In this document: piece after piece, positions 53,691 through 62,213 of the stretch | Layout of the letters: each line of letters begins with the position of its first letter | Numbering within the stretch: position 1 is the stretch's first letter | Assembly: GCF_015560805.1 (NCBI RefSeq) | Contig: NZ_JADMSO010000008.1 | Span: 79,151 to 143,150 of the forward strand | From: Mediterraneibacter glycyrrhizinilyticus | GTDB lineage: Bacteria; Bacillota; Clostridia; Lachnospirales; Lachnospiraceae | Reading direction: 5' to 3' | DNA: 64,000 nucleotides | Notes under the pieces: model-generated | What the model was told of the DNA's origin: nothing | Databases searched by the model: none | What the model saw: the letters and a program-made list of their open reading frames with translations, nothing else | Program-made: the position numbers and the translations under genes

Positions 53691-55229
53691 ATGCAGATTT
53701 TTAATCGGAAAAAGAAACTAGAATGCCTGAGGGATTTTTTGATCACAGCCGGGATCCTGGCTGCGGCGACCGGGATCGGTTTTGGATTTTATACACTGGG
53801 ATTTTCAGAAGAAAATATCATCATCGTGTATCTGCTCGGAGCGATGATCGTTGCCGTATTGACGGCAAGCCGCGTTTGGAGCGGTCTTGCGGCATTGTTC
53901 AGCGTCCTTTTGTTTAATTACCTGTTCACGGTGCCCCGTTTTTCTTTTTCGGCGTATGGTTCCGGGTATCCGGTGACTTTTGTCATTGCGTTTATCGCAG
54001 CAATGATCGTCGGGAATCTGGCGGTGCAGTTAAAAAGACAGGCGGAACGCTCCGATAAAATGGCGTACCGCACCCAGATCCTGCTGGAGACGAACCAGAT
54101 GCTCCAGCGGGCGGTAAATGAAAAAGAAATCGTGGAAGAGACTGCCGGACAGATCGTCAAGTTATTCGGAAGAAGTGTGGTCTGTTACCGCAGAAACAAA
54201 AAAAATCTGGAGAATCCGGTCGTGTATCCGGCGGGGCAGGAGAACGATCTGTCGGTATATTTTTCCGATGAGGAACGGGAGACCGCGCTCTGGGCATTTC
54301 GGAATCATAAGCGTGCAGGCGCGGGAACCGACATATTAAGCGGCGCAGTCTGCCTGTATCTGACGATCCGCAATAAGAATAACGTATATGGTGTGGTCGG
54401 GATCGATCTCAGGGAAATGGTGCTGACGACGGCGGAACAAAATCTGCTTCTTTCGGTCCTCGGAGAGTGTGCGCTGGCATTGGAAAAAGAACATTATAAC
54501 AGGAAGCGGGCGGAGGCTGCGACAAAAGCAAAAAATGAGCAGCTGCGGGCAAATCTGCTGCGCTCGATCTCCCACGATCTGCGCACGCCGCTGACCAGTA
54601 TCTCCGGAAATGCGGATATCCTGCTGCAAAATCATCTGGATGAAGAACAGCGGAAACGGACTTGCACTTATATTTATGAGGACGCGATTTGGATGATCAA
54701 TCTGGTGGAAAATCTGCTCTCCGCAACACGGATCGAAAACGGAACGATGCAGCTTACGAAACATGCGGAACTTCTGGAAGACATTATCGATGAGGCGCTG
54801 AAGCATATCAGCAGGAAGAGTAAAGAATATGAGATCAAAAAAGAGCTTTCGGACGAGGTGCTTCTGGTCAATGTGGACTCACGTCTGATCTTGCAGGTGT
54901 TTATCAACCTTTTGGATAATGCAGTCAAATATACACCGCCGGGCGGAACGATCTCGATCGAAACGGAAACAGAAATGAAATTTGTCCATGTGCGGATCGC
55001 GGACAGCGGGATCGGGATTTCAGAGGAAAAGAAAAAGCATATATTTGATATGTTTTATATGGCAAATGAAAAAATCGTGGACTCGCGGAGAAGTCTCGGT
55101 CTTGGGCTGGCACTGTGCCGATCGATCGTTACGGCACACGGTGGGACGATACGGGTGTATGATAATCACCCGAAAGGTTCCGTGTTTGATTTTACATTGC
55201 CATTGGAGGAGGTAGCGATTCATGAATAA
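53691..55229 (+). CDS. KdpD-like histidine kinase lacking the KdpD/Usp sensor, copy 1
   Basis: A 512-residue membrane kinase. A DUF4118 four-helix bundle (about 15-110, ending NLAVQLKRQ) is followed by a GAF-like domain (about 145-265), HisKA with the phosphoacceptor in SISHDLRTPLTSISGNADI (His about 295), and HATPase with NLLDNAVKYTPPGG, DSGIGIS and SLGLGLALC. It equals the C-terminal half of KdpD. ATG 53691 follows GGAGTGAGG. It overlaps its regulator gene by eight bases. Confidence 0.93.
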   Translation: MQIFNRKKKLECLRDFLITAGILAAATGIGFGFYTLGFSEENIIIVYLLGAMIVAVLTASRVWSGLAALFSVLLFNYLFTVPRFSFSAYGSGYPVTFVIAFIAAMIVGNLAVQLKRQAERSDKMAYRTQILLETNQMLQRAVNEKEIVEETAGQIVKLFGRSVVCYRRNKKNLENPVVYPAGQENDLSVYFSDEERETALWAFRNHKRAGAGTDILSGAVCLYLTIRNKNNVYGVVGIDLREMVLTTAEQNLLLSVLGECALALEKEHYNRKRAEAATKAKNEQLRANLLRSISHDLRTPLTSISGNADILLQNHLDEEQRKRTCTYIYEDAIWMINLVENLLSATRIENGTMQLTKHAELLEDIIDEALKHISRKSKEYEIKKELSDEVLLVNVDSRLILQVFINLLDNAVKYTPPGGTISIETETEMKFVHVRIADSGIGISEEKKKHIFDMFYMANEKIVDSRRSLGLGLALCRSIVTAHGGTIRVYDNHPKGSVFDFTLPLEEVAIHE

Positions 55230-55923
55230 CCAAGTGATATTAGTTGTGGAAGATGAGTCTGCGATCTGTAACCTTGTCACGACGACACTGGAAGCGGAGG
55301 GATATCGCTGTCACGTGGCAAGAAACGGAAAACAGGCGCTGATCGAGGCGGGAACCTGTTATCCGGCGTTGATCCTGCTGGATCTGGGGCTGCCGGATAT
55401 GGACGGGATCGATGTGATCAAAAAGATCCGTTCCTGGTCGCAGGTCCCGATCACGGTCATCAGTGCGAGAAGTGAGGATAAAGACAAGATCGACGCGCTG
55501 GATGCGGGGGCGGACGATTATCTGACGAAACCATTTTCAACGGCGGAGCTTCTGGCAAGAATCCGTGGGACGTTCCGCCGCATCCAGTATATGCAGAGTG
55601 ATACGGCAAAACCTGAGCCGTTTTTTCAGAACGGCAGCCTGAAGATTGATTATAATATGCAGACGATCTATGTCAGGGAGCAGGAGATCCATGTCACACC
55701 GATCGAATATAAGATACTTTGCCTTCTTGCCAAAAATATCGGGCGTGTGCTGACGAACACCTATATTACGAAAGAAATCTGGGGCAGCTCCGTGGAGGGG
55801 GACATCGCATCCCTGCGGGTGCATATTGCGACAGTCCGCAAGAAAATAGAAAAAGCGGACAGCTCCAACAGTTGTATCCGGACCCATATCGGGATCGGAT
55901 ATTGTATGGTGAAAGCAGAATAG
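55222..55923 (+). CDS. KdpE-like response regulator, copy 1
   Basis: A 233-residue OmpR/PhoB-type regulator. The receiver has the acidic pair in VVEDES, the phosphorylation Asp in LLDLGLPDMDG (about 54), the switch Ser in VISARSE and the Lys in DDYLTKPF. A winged-helix DNA-binding domain ends RTHIGIGYCM. GAGGAGGTAG lies upstream of the ATG, inside the kinase end. It is a candidate activator of the island promoters (inference). Confidence 0.93.
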   Translation: MNNQVILVVEDESAICNLVTTTLEAEGYRCHVARNGKQALIEAGTCYPALILLDLGLPDMDGIDVIKKIRSWSQVPITVISARSEDKDKIDALDAGADDYLTKPFSTAELLARIRGTFRRIQYMQSDTAKPEPFFQNGSLKIDYNMQTIYVREQEIHVTPIEYKILCLLAKNIGRVLTNTYITKEIWGSSVEGDIASLRVHIATVRKKIEKADSSNSCIRTHIGIGYCMVKAE

Positions 55924-56026
55924 AGAGAAAAATAGAGAAAATTCATCCGAAAAGCATGACGAAGCCGGATTCCGATGGTATAATATTTCATTAAGCAGTG
56001 AAAAAATTTACATAAAGGAGATGCGG

Positions 56027-57580
56027 TTGGCTTTGAAACGGTTGAAAGTAAAACATGAATTTCTGCACAGCGGTCTGATCACGGCCGGGATTCTCGCGGT
56101 TGCAACGGGCATCGGGTTTTTATTCCAGTCACTTGGATTTACCGAGGAGAATATCATCATTGTCTATGTGTTGGGAGTTCTTGTGATCGCAGCGATCACG
56201 GCAAACCGGGGGTGGAGTATTTTTGCCTCCGTATTTAGCGTGCTGTTATTTAATTTTCTCTTTACGGTTCCAAGGTTTTCTTTTGCGGCTTATGCGTCCG
56301 GCTATCCGGTCACTTTTGTGATCGCATTTCTGGCCGCGCTGATCGCGAGCAATCTGGCGATCCAGTTAAAAAGGCAGGCGGAGATCTCAGCAAAGATGGC
56401 GGCGCGGACACAGATGCTTTTGGAGACGAATCAGATCTTACAGAAAGCCGAAGATGTGGATGAGATTTTGGAAAAGACGGCGAATCAGATTGTAAAACTT
56501 TTCGGCAGAACGGCTATTTTTTACCGGAATACAAAAGAAGGACTGAAAGCGCCGGTCTTGTATCCGGTCAATCCGAAAATCGATGAGAACCGGTATTTAT
56601 CCGAACAGGAATATAAAGCGGCAGCGGAAGTGCTTAAGCAAAATGGAGAGGTGCGTTCGGATCAGAACTGTATGTATTTTCCGGTTGGAAATACACACAA
56701 GACATACGGTGTGATCGGGATCGTCAGTGAGAAACAGAGGATGACGGAAGTGGAAGAGAACTTTCTTCAGGCGATCCTCGGCGAATGCGCGCTGGCGCTG
56801 GAAAAAGAATATTTCAACAGGAAGCGGGAGGAAGCGGTGACAAAAGCGAAGAACGAACAGCTCCGCGCGAATCTGCTGCGCTCGATCTCCCATGATCTGC
56901 GCACGCCGCTTACCAGTATTTCCGGAAATGCGGATATTCTGCTCAGTGAAGAGATCCGCTTGGAACAGGCAAAGAGACGGCAGTTGTATACGGATATTTA
57001 TGAGGCGTCGATGTGGCTGATCAGTCTGGTGGAAAATCTGCTGTCGATCACGAGAATTGAAGACGGCACGATGAATTTGAATCTGCAGGTGGAACTTGTA
57101 GACGAGGTCGTTGAGGAAGCGCTGAAGCATCTGACAAGAAAAAGCACGGAACATATCATTACATTTCAGCCGTCCGATGAGATCCTGCTGGCAAAAATGG
57201 ATTCCAGACTGATCATGCAGGTTGTGATCAATCTGGTGGATAATGCTGTCAAATATACGCCGCCCGGTTCCCGAATCGAAGTGACGACGGAGAAAAAAGG
57301 CGAATGGGTCTGCGTTTCGGTCAGTGATAACGGAAACGGCATCACAGATGAAATGAAAGAGAAAATTTTTGATATGTTCTATACCGGAACCGGACAGGCA
57401 TCAGACAGCAGAAGAGGGCTTGGTCTGGGACTGTTTCTTGTCAAGGCGATCATACAGGCACACGGAGGAACGATCCGTGTGAAAGATGGGAAAACGGACG
57501 GAACGATCTTTACATTCAGGCTAAAAGCGGAGGAGGTTACATTGGATGAACAGACCACAGATTCTTGTAGTGGAAGATGA
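56027..57580 (+). CDS. KdpD-like histidine kinase lacking the KdpD/Usp sensor, copy 2
   Basis: About 517 residues, with the same domain order as the 53691 gene: DUF4118 helices, GAF-like, HisKA (SISHDLRTPL, His about 288) and HATPase (NLVDNAVKYTPPG, GLGLGLFLV). Many stretches are identical to copy 1, for example RANLLRSISHDLRTPL, so the pair arose by tandem duplication. The start is probably TTG 56027, six bases after AAAGGAG; ATG 56021 directly abuts that site. A TATAAT at 55979-55984 may be its own promoter -10, without the CTTAAT half-sites. Confidence 0.92.
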   Translation: MALKRLKVKHEFLHSGLITAGILAVATGIGFLFQSLGFTEENIIIVYVLGVLVIAAITANRGWSIFASVFSVLLFNFLFTVPRFSFAAYASGYPVTFVIAFLAALIASNLAIQLKRQAEISAKMAARTQMLLETNQILQKAEDVDEILEKTANQIVKLFGRTAIFYRNTKEGLKAPVLYPVNPKIDENRYLSEQEYKAAAEVLKQNGEVRSDQNCMYFPVGNTHKTYGVIGIVSEKQRMTEVEENFLQAILGECALALEKEYFNRKREEAVTKAKNEQLRANLLRSISHDLRTPLTSISGNADILLSEEIRLEQAKRRQLYTDIYEASMWLISLVENLLSITRIEDGTMNLNLQVELVDEVVEEALKHLTRKSTEHIITFQPSDEILLAKMDSRLIMQVVINLVDNAVKYTPPGSRIEVTTEKKGEWVCVSVSDNGNGITDEMKEKIFDMFYTGTGQASDSRRGLGLGLFLVKAIIQAHGGTIRVKDGKTDGTIFTFRLKAEEVTLDEQTTDSCSGR

Positions 57581-58253
57581 TCCGGCAGTTCGCAATCTGA
57601 TCACGACCACACTGGAAACACAGGACTATCAATTTCATACAGCTCAAAACGGCGGACAGGCGATCATGGAGGCGGTATCCGGAAATCCGGATGTGATCCT
57701 TTTGGATCTCGGGCTGCCGGATATGGACGGAACAGAGATCATCAAAAAGGTGCGTTCCTGGTCACAGGTTCCGATCATTGTGATCAGTGCCAGAGGAGAG
57801 GCAAAAGATAAGATCGAGGCGCTGGATCTGGGGGCGGACGATTATCTGACAAAGCCGTTTCTTGTGGAGGAACTGCTGGCAAGGCTTCGGGTTGCGCTTC
57901 GCAGGCTGCAGTATCAGAATGCGGAACAGAAACCGGAAGAAACAGAATTTATCAATGGAGATCTGAAAATCGATTATGTATCAGGATGTGTCTGGCTGAA
58001 AGAAAAGGAAATACATCTGACTTCCACGGAATACCGGCTGCTTGTGCTGTTGGCGAAGAATATAGAAAAAGTACTGACTCCGACATTCATCACGAAAGAA
58101 ATATGGGGCAGCGCATGGGAAAATAATATCGCGTCGCTGCGGGTGTTCATGGCAACTCTTCGGAAGAAGATCGAAGAGGTGCCGTCACAGCCGCGTTATA
58201 TCCAGACGCATGTCGGGATCGGATACCGCATGCTCCGGATTTCGGATAAGTAA
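57546..58253 (+). CDS. KdpE-like response regulator, copy 2
   Basis: A 235-residue OmpR-type regulator, clear paralogue of the 55222 product: VVEDDPAVRNLITTTLE, DLGLPDMDGTEIIKKVRSWS (Asp about 53), DDYLTKPF, and a winged helix ending QTHVGIGYRM. The linker and recognition regions differ more than the receivers (SSVEGDIASLRVHIATVRKK versus SAWENNIASLRVFMATLRKK). The gene starts 35 bases inside the kinase gene. It ends four bases from the convergent trkA stop. Confidence 0.92.
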   Translation: MNRPQILVVEDDPAVRNLITTTLETQDYQFHTAQNGGQAIMEAVSGNPDVILLDLGLPDMDGTEIIKKVRSWSQVPIIVISARGEAKDKIEALDLGADDYLTKPFLVEELLARLRVALRRLQYQNAEQKPEETEFINGDLKIDYVSGCVWLKEKEIHLTSTEYRLLVLLAKNIEKVLTPTFITKEIWGSAWENNIASLRVFMATLRKKIEEVPSQPRYIQTHVGIGYRMLRISDK

Positions 58254-58257
58254 AATT

Positions 58258-58902
58258 TTAATAAGTGAAAGAATGGATCACGGACTTATCGCCCATGATG
58301 ATCAAAGTTTCATCGTTGGTAAAAATATGATTCGGATGGGGAAGCGGAAATACCTGCTCCCCTTTTTTGGTTGCAAGGATACTGATGTTGTAACTTGTAC
58401 GGACGGATTTTTCAACGATGCTTTTGCCGATCCATGCAGATGGAACAGCGACTTCGCAGATTGCCATCTCCGGTGTCAGTTCGATATAGTCGAAGATATT
58501 TTTTGAACCATATTTGATCGCAAGACGTTCGGCGGTTTCACGCTCCGCATACACAACATGATCTGCGCCGTTTCGAAGAAGCAGTTTCCGGTGGACATCC
58601 CGGCTTGCTCTGGCGAGGATATATTTTGCACCGAAGTCTTTTAACAGTACCGTGATCTCCAGTGCGCTCTGAAAGTTGTCTTCGATCGCGACAACGCAGA
58701 GATCGAAGTTGGAAACGCCGAGAGAGCGGATGACCATCTCATTGGTGGCATCTGCGATCTGGACGTCGCTGATAATATCCAGCGCGTTGTCAGCGCGTTC
58801 CTCACTTTTTTCGATGGCAAGGACGGAGTTGCCTTCTTCCAACAATTTCGCGACCATATGCCGTCCGAAACGACCGAGTCCGATTACTAAAATAGATTTC
58901 AT
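58258..58902 (-). CDS. ktrA: Trk/Ktr potassium uptake regulatory protein (TrkA family)
   Basis: Cytosolic ring-forming subunit of a Trk/Ktr K+ channel, 214 residues. An RCK_N Rossmann domain (ILVIGLGRFGRHMVAKLLEE, nucleotide-binding GxGxxG) precedes a short RCK_C domain (about 135-214) of the type that binds c-di-AMP in Firmicutes. It is translated after the trkH gene, 29 bases downstream of it. Named ktrA because of its size and partner; trkA is equally possible as a label. Confidence 0.9.
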   Translation of the reverse strand: MKSILVIGLGRFGRHMVAKLLEEGNSVLAIEKSEERADNALDIISDVQIADATNEMVIRSLGVSNFDLCVVAIEDNFQSALEITVLLKDFGAKYILARASRDVHRKLLLRNGADHVVYAERETAERLAIKYGSKNIFDYIELTPEMAICEVAVPSAWIGKSIVEKSVRTSYNISILATKKGEQVFPLPHPNHIFTNDETLIIMGDKSVIHSFTY

Positions 58903-58931
58903 GACAGTTTACCTCATTCTTATAATATTTG

Positions 58932-60302
58932 CTAACCAATCTGTATTTTTTCCAAAGGCAGCGCCGAAAGGTTTTGTTTCCGTTTGGATGCAAATGCGAG
59001 CAGCATCGTCAGGGAACCGACGCGTCCGAAGATCATCAAAAATGCAAGCAGAAAATGGGAAAGCGGCAACAGTCCCGGTGTAATGCCTGTGGAAAGCCCG
59101 ACCGTTGCGATCGCGGAAACACTTTCAAACAACGCGTCGAGAAACTCGATATTTTCAATCCTTGCGATGATCATGCTGACGGAAAGGGAAAGCGAAAGGT
59201 ACAGCATAAAAATACACGTTGCTTTCCGGGTGATCATTTCTTCCAGCCGTCGCCCGAAAACTTCGGTTGATTTTCTGCTGCGGAATGTGGTGACAACGGA
59301 AAGCGCCAGCACGGCAAACGTTGTCGTCTTGATTCCGCCGGCGGTGGATCCCGGCGATGCGCCGATGAACATCAGGATAATGATCAAGAAACGACCGCTT
59401 TCTGTCAGTGCAGCGAGATCGATCGTATTGAATCCGGCAGTTCTCGCGCTGACGGACTGGAACGAAGACGCCGCGATCTGTTCCGATAAAGTCAGACCCT
59501 CAAAGGAAGCTGTTCCATGTTCAAAGAGGAACAAAAGAACGGAACCGCTGATGATCAAAAATGCGGTCACTGTTAGGACCAGTTTTGTGTGAAGCTGCAT
59601 TTTTGTAAAATGCAGACGGGTATTCAAAATGTCCCGCCACACGAAAAAACCGAGTCCGCCGACTACGATCAGCGACATGATGATCAGGTTCACATACCAG
59701 TTTCCGACCTGCGCGGTCAGCGATGAAAATGGTTCGGCAGTTCCCATCAGATCAAATCCCGCGTTGCAAAATGCGGAAATACTGTGGAATATCGAAAACC
59801 AGATTCCTTTTCCGAGTCCGTATTTCGGGCAGAAATAGATTGCCAGAAGTATGGCGCCGAATAATTCGATGGAAAACGTTCCGCGCAGGATGAAACGTGT
59901 CATCTTGACGATCCCGCCGATCTGCGGTGCGGAAACAGAGTTCTGCATCAGGGAACGGGAAATCAGTCCGATCTTTACTTTTGCAAGTACCATAATAAAA
60001 ATCCCGAGCGTCATAAAGCCGATCCCGCCGATCTGGATCAGTCCGAGGATCACTGCCTGACCAAACGGCGACCAGTATGTATAGGTATCGAACTGGATCA
60101 GTCCGGTCACACAGGTAGCGCTTGTAGCGGTAAAAAATCCTGTGAAAAAGTTGGCGTCTTCCGGATTTCTCGTTGCGATCGGAAGACCGAGCAGCAACGT
60201 GCCGATCAGGATAATGGTACAATATCCGATCAATATGATTTTCATCGGCGAGAGCTGGAGCAGCCGACACCGAAGATTGTGTATCGATATAATAAAAATC
60301 AC
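58932..60302 (-). CDS. ktrB: Trk/Ktr potassium uptake channel subunit (TrkH/KtrB family)
   Basis: Ion-conducting subunit, 456 residues, with four membrane-pore-membrane repeats. The pore loops read SATCVTGLIQFDTY, HSISAFCNAGFDLMG, SVSARTAGFNTIDL and SVSAIATVGLSTGITP, each with the selectivity glycine. The start is unsure: GTG 60302 overlaps the AGAGGT site, and a non-standard codon a few triplets later is conceivable. The internal ATG at 60245 would cut off the conserved N-terminal helix region. It works with the 58258 product. Confidence 0.92.
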   Translation of the reverse strand: MIFIISIHNLRCRLLQLSPMKIILIGYCTIILIGTLLLGLPIATRNPEDANFFTGFFTATSATCVTGLIQFDTYTYWSPFGQAVILGLIQIGGIGFMTLGIFIMVLAKVKIGLISRSLMQNSVSAPQIGGIVKMTRFILRGTFSIELFGAILLAIYFCPKYGLGKGIWFSIFHSISAFCNAGFDLMGTAEPFSSLTAQVGNWYVNLIIMSLIVVGGLGFFVWRDILNTRLHFTKMQLHTKLVLTVTAFLIISGSVLLFLFEHGTASFEGLTLSEQIAASSFQSVSARTAGFNTIDLAALTESGRFLIIILMFIGASPGSTAGGIKTTTFAVLALSVVTTFRSRKSTEVFGRRLEEMITRKATCIFMLYLSLSLSVSMIIARIENIEFLDALFESVSAIATVGLSTGITPGLLPLSHFLLAFLMIFGRVGSLTMLLAFASKRKQNLSALPLEKIQIG

Positions 60303-60420
60303 CTCTTTGGTTTGTTTTCTAACGGCATATACAATATAAAAGATTTAACCTAAAAACTGTATAAAGAAATTTCCTGTGACATTAAGAAAACATAAAGAAG
60401 ACGGAAAAACTTTATAACTT

Positions 60421-60474
60421 CTTAATACGAAGAAAAATTCCTTAAGCTTATGTTAATTCCTGCGTTGCTATAAT
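60421..60474 (+). promoter_or_regulatory. Island promoter d: half-sites at -48 and -28, TATAAT
   Basis: CTTAATACGAA (60421-60431, identical to promoter c), CTTAAGCTT (60441) and TATAAT (60469-60474). The distance from the first half-site to TATAAT is 48 bases, the same as in promoter c. The -35 position reads GCTTAT. It drives the 42-aa gene. Confidence 0.65.
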
Positions 60475-60500
60475 ACTGACAGAGAAAGAAGGGAAGAACT

Positions 60501-60629
60501 ATGGTAAATGCAGGATTATTTTTGATCATGGTCGTATTGTTCGCGGGCGGCTATCGAATGTTTGGAAAAGTGGATCGTTTTTTCGAAGAACAGAGTGAAA
60601 ACGGAAATAAAAAGAATCCGCAAAAATAG
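60501..60629 (+). CDS. 42-aa membrane micro-protein beside ktrAB
   Basis: Encodes one hydrophobic helix (MVNAGLFLIMVVLFAGGYRM) and a charged, lysine/asparagine-rich tail with KVDRFFEEQSENG. The arrangement helix, then aromatic-acidic-Gln segment (DRFFEEQ), matches the 33-aa protein at 46881 (ADFCESQ). AAGGGAAGAAC stands before the ATG, and promoter d lies upstream. It is divergent from ktrB. Possibly a small regulator of a potassium transporter or sensor (inference). Confidence 0.65.
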   Translation: MVNAGLFLIMVVLFAGGYRMFGKVDRFFEEQSENGNKKNPQK

Positions 60630-60651
60630 AAAAGATTCAGACGGATTTTCC

Positions 60652-60680
60652 TTGTACACTGTCTTTGCTTTCTTTATAAT
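60652..60680 (+). promoter_or_regulatory. Probable sigma-A promoter of the aldo/keto reductase
   Basis: TTGTAC, 17-base spacer, perfect TATAAT, with no CTTAAT half-sites. About 63 bases upstream of the chosen start. Confidence 0.65.
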
Positions 60681-60743
60681 AAGAAAAGAAGAGTTTCTAA
60701 ATTATTTTTAATGCAGGAAGGCAGGATGAGGAGTGTGGAGAAG

Positions 60744-61715
60744 ATGAAGTATGCAGAAATGGCTTATGTAAAGAATCCGGTATCCCGTATTTTTTTCGGA
60801 ACGGCGACGTCGTCGGCTTTGGAAGGAAGCGCCGGAAGTGAATTATTGGATTTTGTTTACGGATCTGGAATCACAGCATTTGATACGGCACGAGTGTATG
60901 GACAGTCGGAGACGTTACTTGGCAAATGGATCGAAGAAAAGAATATGCGGGAAAAAATCGTGATTCTTTCCAAATGCGGGCATCCGGATCTGAAGACGTG
61001 GGAGAAACGGGTAAATGAAAAGGCGATGTGGGAAGATCTCGAAACATCTTTAAAAGAGCTCAGGACCGATTTTCTTGATATTTATCTGCTCCACAGAGAT
61101 GATCCGGATGTGAAGACCGGTGAGATCGTGGAAATCTTCAACGGAATGCACGCGGAGGGAAAAATCGGTGCATTCGGAGGTTCCAACTGGACTCATGAGC
61201 GGATCGAACAGGCAAATGAATACGCATATAAGCATAACTTGATCCCATTTACCGTTTCCAGCCCGAATTTTGGTCTGGCAGACCAGGCAGGTGATCCGTG
61301 GGGCGGCGGATGTGTCACGATTTCGGGACCGAAAGAGGTCGAAGCCCGGGAATGGTATCGGAAACAGAATATGCCGGTAGTTGCATATTCAAGTCTCGCT
61401 CATGGTTTGCTGGCAGGAAAGGTGAAGAGCACCGATTGGGAGCGGGTCGCAGAACTTTTGGATGCGCCGACGATCAAAGGTTACGGAAGTGAAGAAAATT
61501 TTGAACGTTTGAGACGATGCGAAATTCTGGCAGCAGAAAAACAAGCGACGGTCGCGCAGATTGCGATGGCGTATATTTTCCATCAGGATCTGAATGTATT
61601 TGCGGTTGTCAGCGCGTCGAAGCCGGAGCGGATGAAAGAGAATATCGAAGCGCTTCAGATTCCGTTGACGAAAGAAGAGGCGGCGTGGCTGGATCTGCGC
61701 AGGGAAAAGCGATAA
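60744..61715 (+). CDS. Aldo/keto reductase
   Basis: An NADPH-dependent reductase of about 323 residues with a TIM barrel. Visible are the Asp and Tyr of the catalytic tetrad in FDTARVYGQSETLLGKW, the Lys in ILSKCGHPD and the His in IYLLHRDDPD, with the cofactor-binding FAVVSASKPERMKEN near the end. The substrate is unknown. The start is uncertain: ATG 60744 (GAGGAG ten bases before), 60726 and 60711 are in frame. Confidence 0.9.
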   Translation: MKYAEMAYVKNPVSRIFFGTATSSALEGSAGSELLDFVYGSGITAFDTARVYGQSETLLGKWIEEKNMREKIVILSKCGHPDLKTWEKRVNEKAMWEDLETSLKELRTDFLDIYLLHRDDPDVKTGEIVEIFNGMHAEGKIGAFGGSNWTHERIEQANEYAYKHNLIPFTVSSPNFGLADQAGDPWGGGCVTISGPKEVEAREWYRKQNMPVVAYSSLAHGLLAGKVKSTDWERVAELLDAPTIKGYGSEENFERLRRCEILAAEKQATVAQIAMAYIFHQDLNVFAVVSASKPERMKENIEALQIPLTKEEAAWLDLRREKR

Positions 61716-61752
61716 AGATAAAAGTAGTAATGGTAAGAGAATAAAGAGGAAG

Positions 61753-61797
61753 AAAGAACCCGGAGGTCATGTGAAAAATATGATTTTCAGGTTCTTT
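61753..61797 (+). terminator. Probable terminator after the aldo/keto reductase
   Basis: AAAGAACC pairs with GGTTCTTT (8 bp) across 29 bases and is followed by TATTATTTC. The T-run is weak and the loop is long. Confidence 0.5.
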
Positions 61798-62096
61798 TAT
61801 TATTTCTGCTTTTTGGTGGCTTAGAGTCTTTGTGATTATCATAAGTTTGGAATTTGAAAAATCCAGCGATATGAATAAGGGAATCATCAATTTGATCTCG
61901 GCTGCAGTCGAGGCAGTGAAGCAGTATTTGTGAAACTCATGTATATCATGGGAAATTTATGTAAGGAAACACCAGCTTTATACGAAAGTGTAGCTTTCTT
62001 TTTTATTTCCTCTAAAATAAATAACGGGTAAGACATATAGCGGAAAATCAATTTCTACTTTTGTCTCCGTGGATGAGTTCTGAATAGGCAATTTGG

Positions 62097-62130
62097 AAAG
62101 CAGTCATACCTTGTGATATGGCTGCTTTTT
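62097..62130 (+). terminator. Rho-independent terminator in the gap before the YkvI gene
   Basis: AAAGCAGTCATA pairs with TATGGCTGCTTT (12 bp, one G-T pair) around CCTTGTGA, followed by TTTT overall. It lies 84 bases before the next gene and could be an attenuator if transcription starts upstream. Confidence 0.75.
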
Positions 62131-62213
62131 GCCGTCATTTCATCAGTCAAAGCATCAGACCGTTTGGCGGACAGAAGCATCGTTGTTTACTGAGGGCAGG
62201 AAAGAGAGGGATT

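Larger units (their letters stand above)
61716..62213 (+). other. Non-coding stretch with hairpins and a small ORF fragment
   Basis: No convincing gene. It carries two hairpins listed as terminators and a weaker hairpin near 61970-62010 before TTTTTT. An open frame at about 61832-61933 encodes a 33-residue piece ending NLISAAVEAVKQYL; it has no ribosome site and may be a gene remnant. The rest is AT-rich without a recognised element. Confidence 0.5.

Noticed and set aside
55950..55984. A fifth CTTAAT-type promoter before the second kinase gene
   Set aside because: A TATAAT is present, but the half-sites at -28 and -48 are absent, so it was not counted with the other four.
61832..61933. A 33-aa gene in the gap after the aldo/keto reductase
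   Set aside because: No ribosome site, a GTG start in poor context, and no recognised family; kept only as a possible remnant in the gap description.
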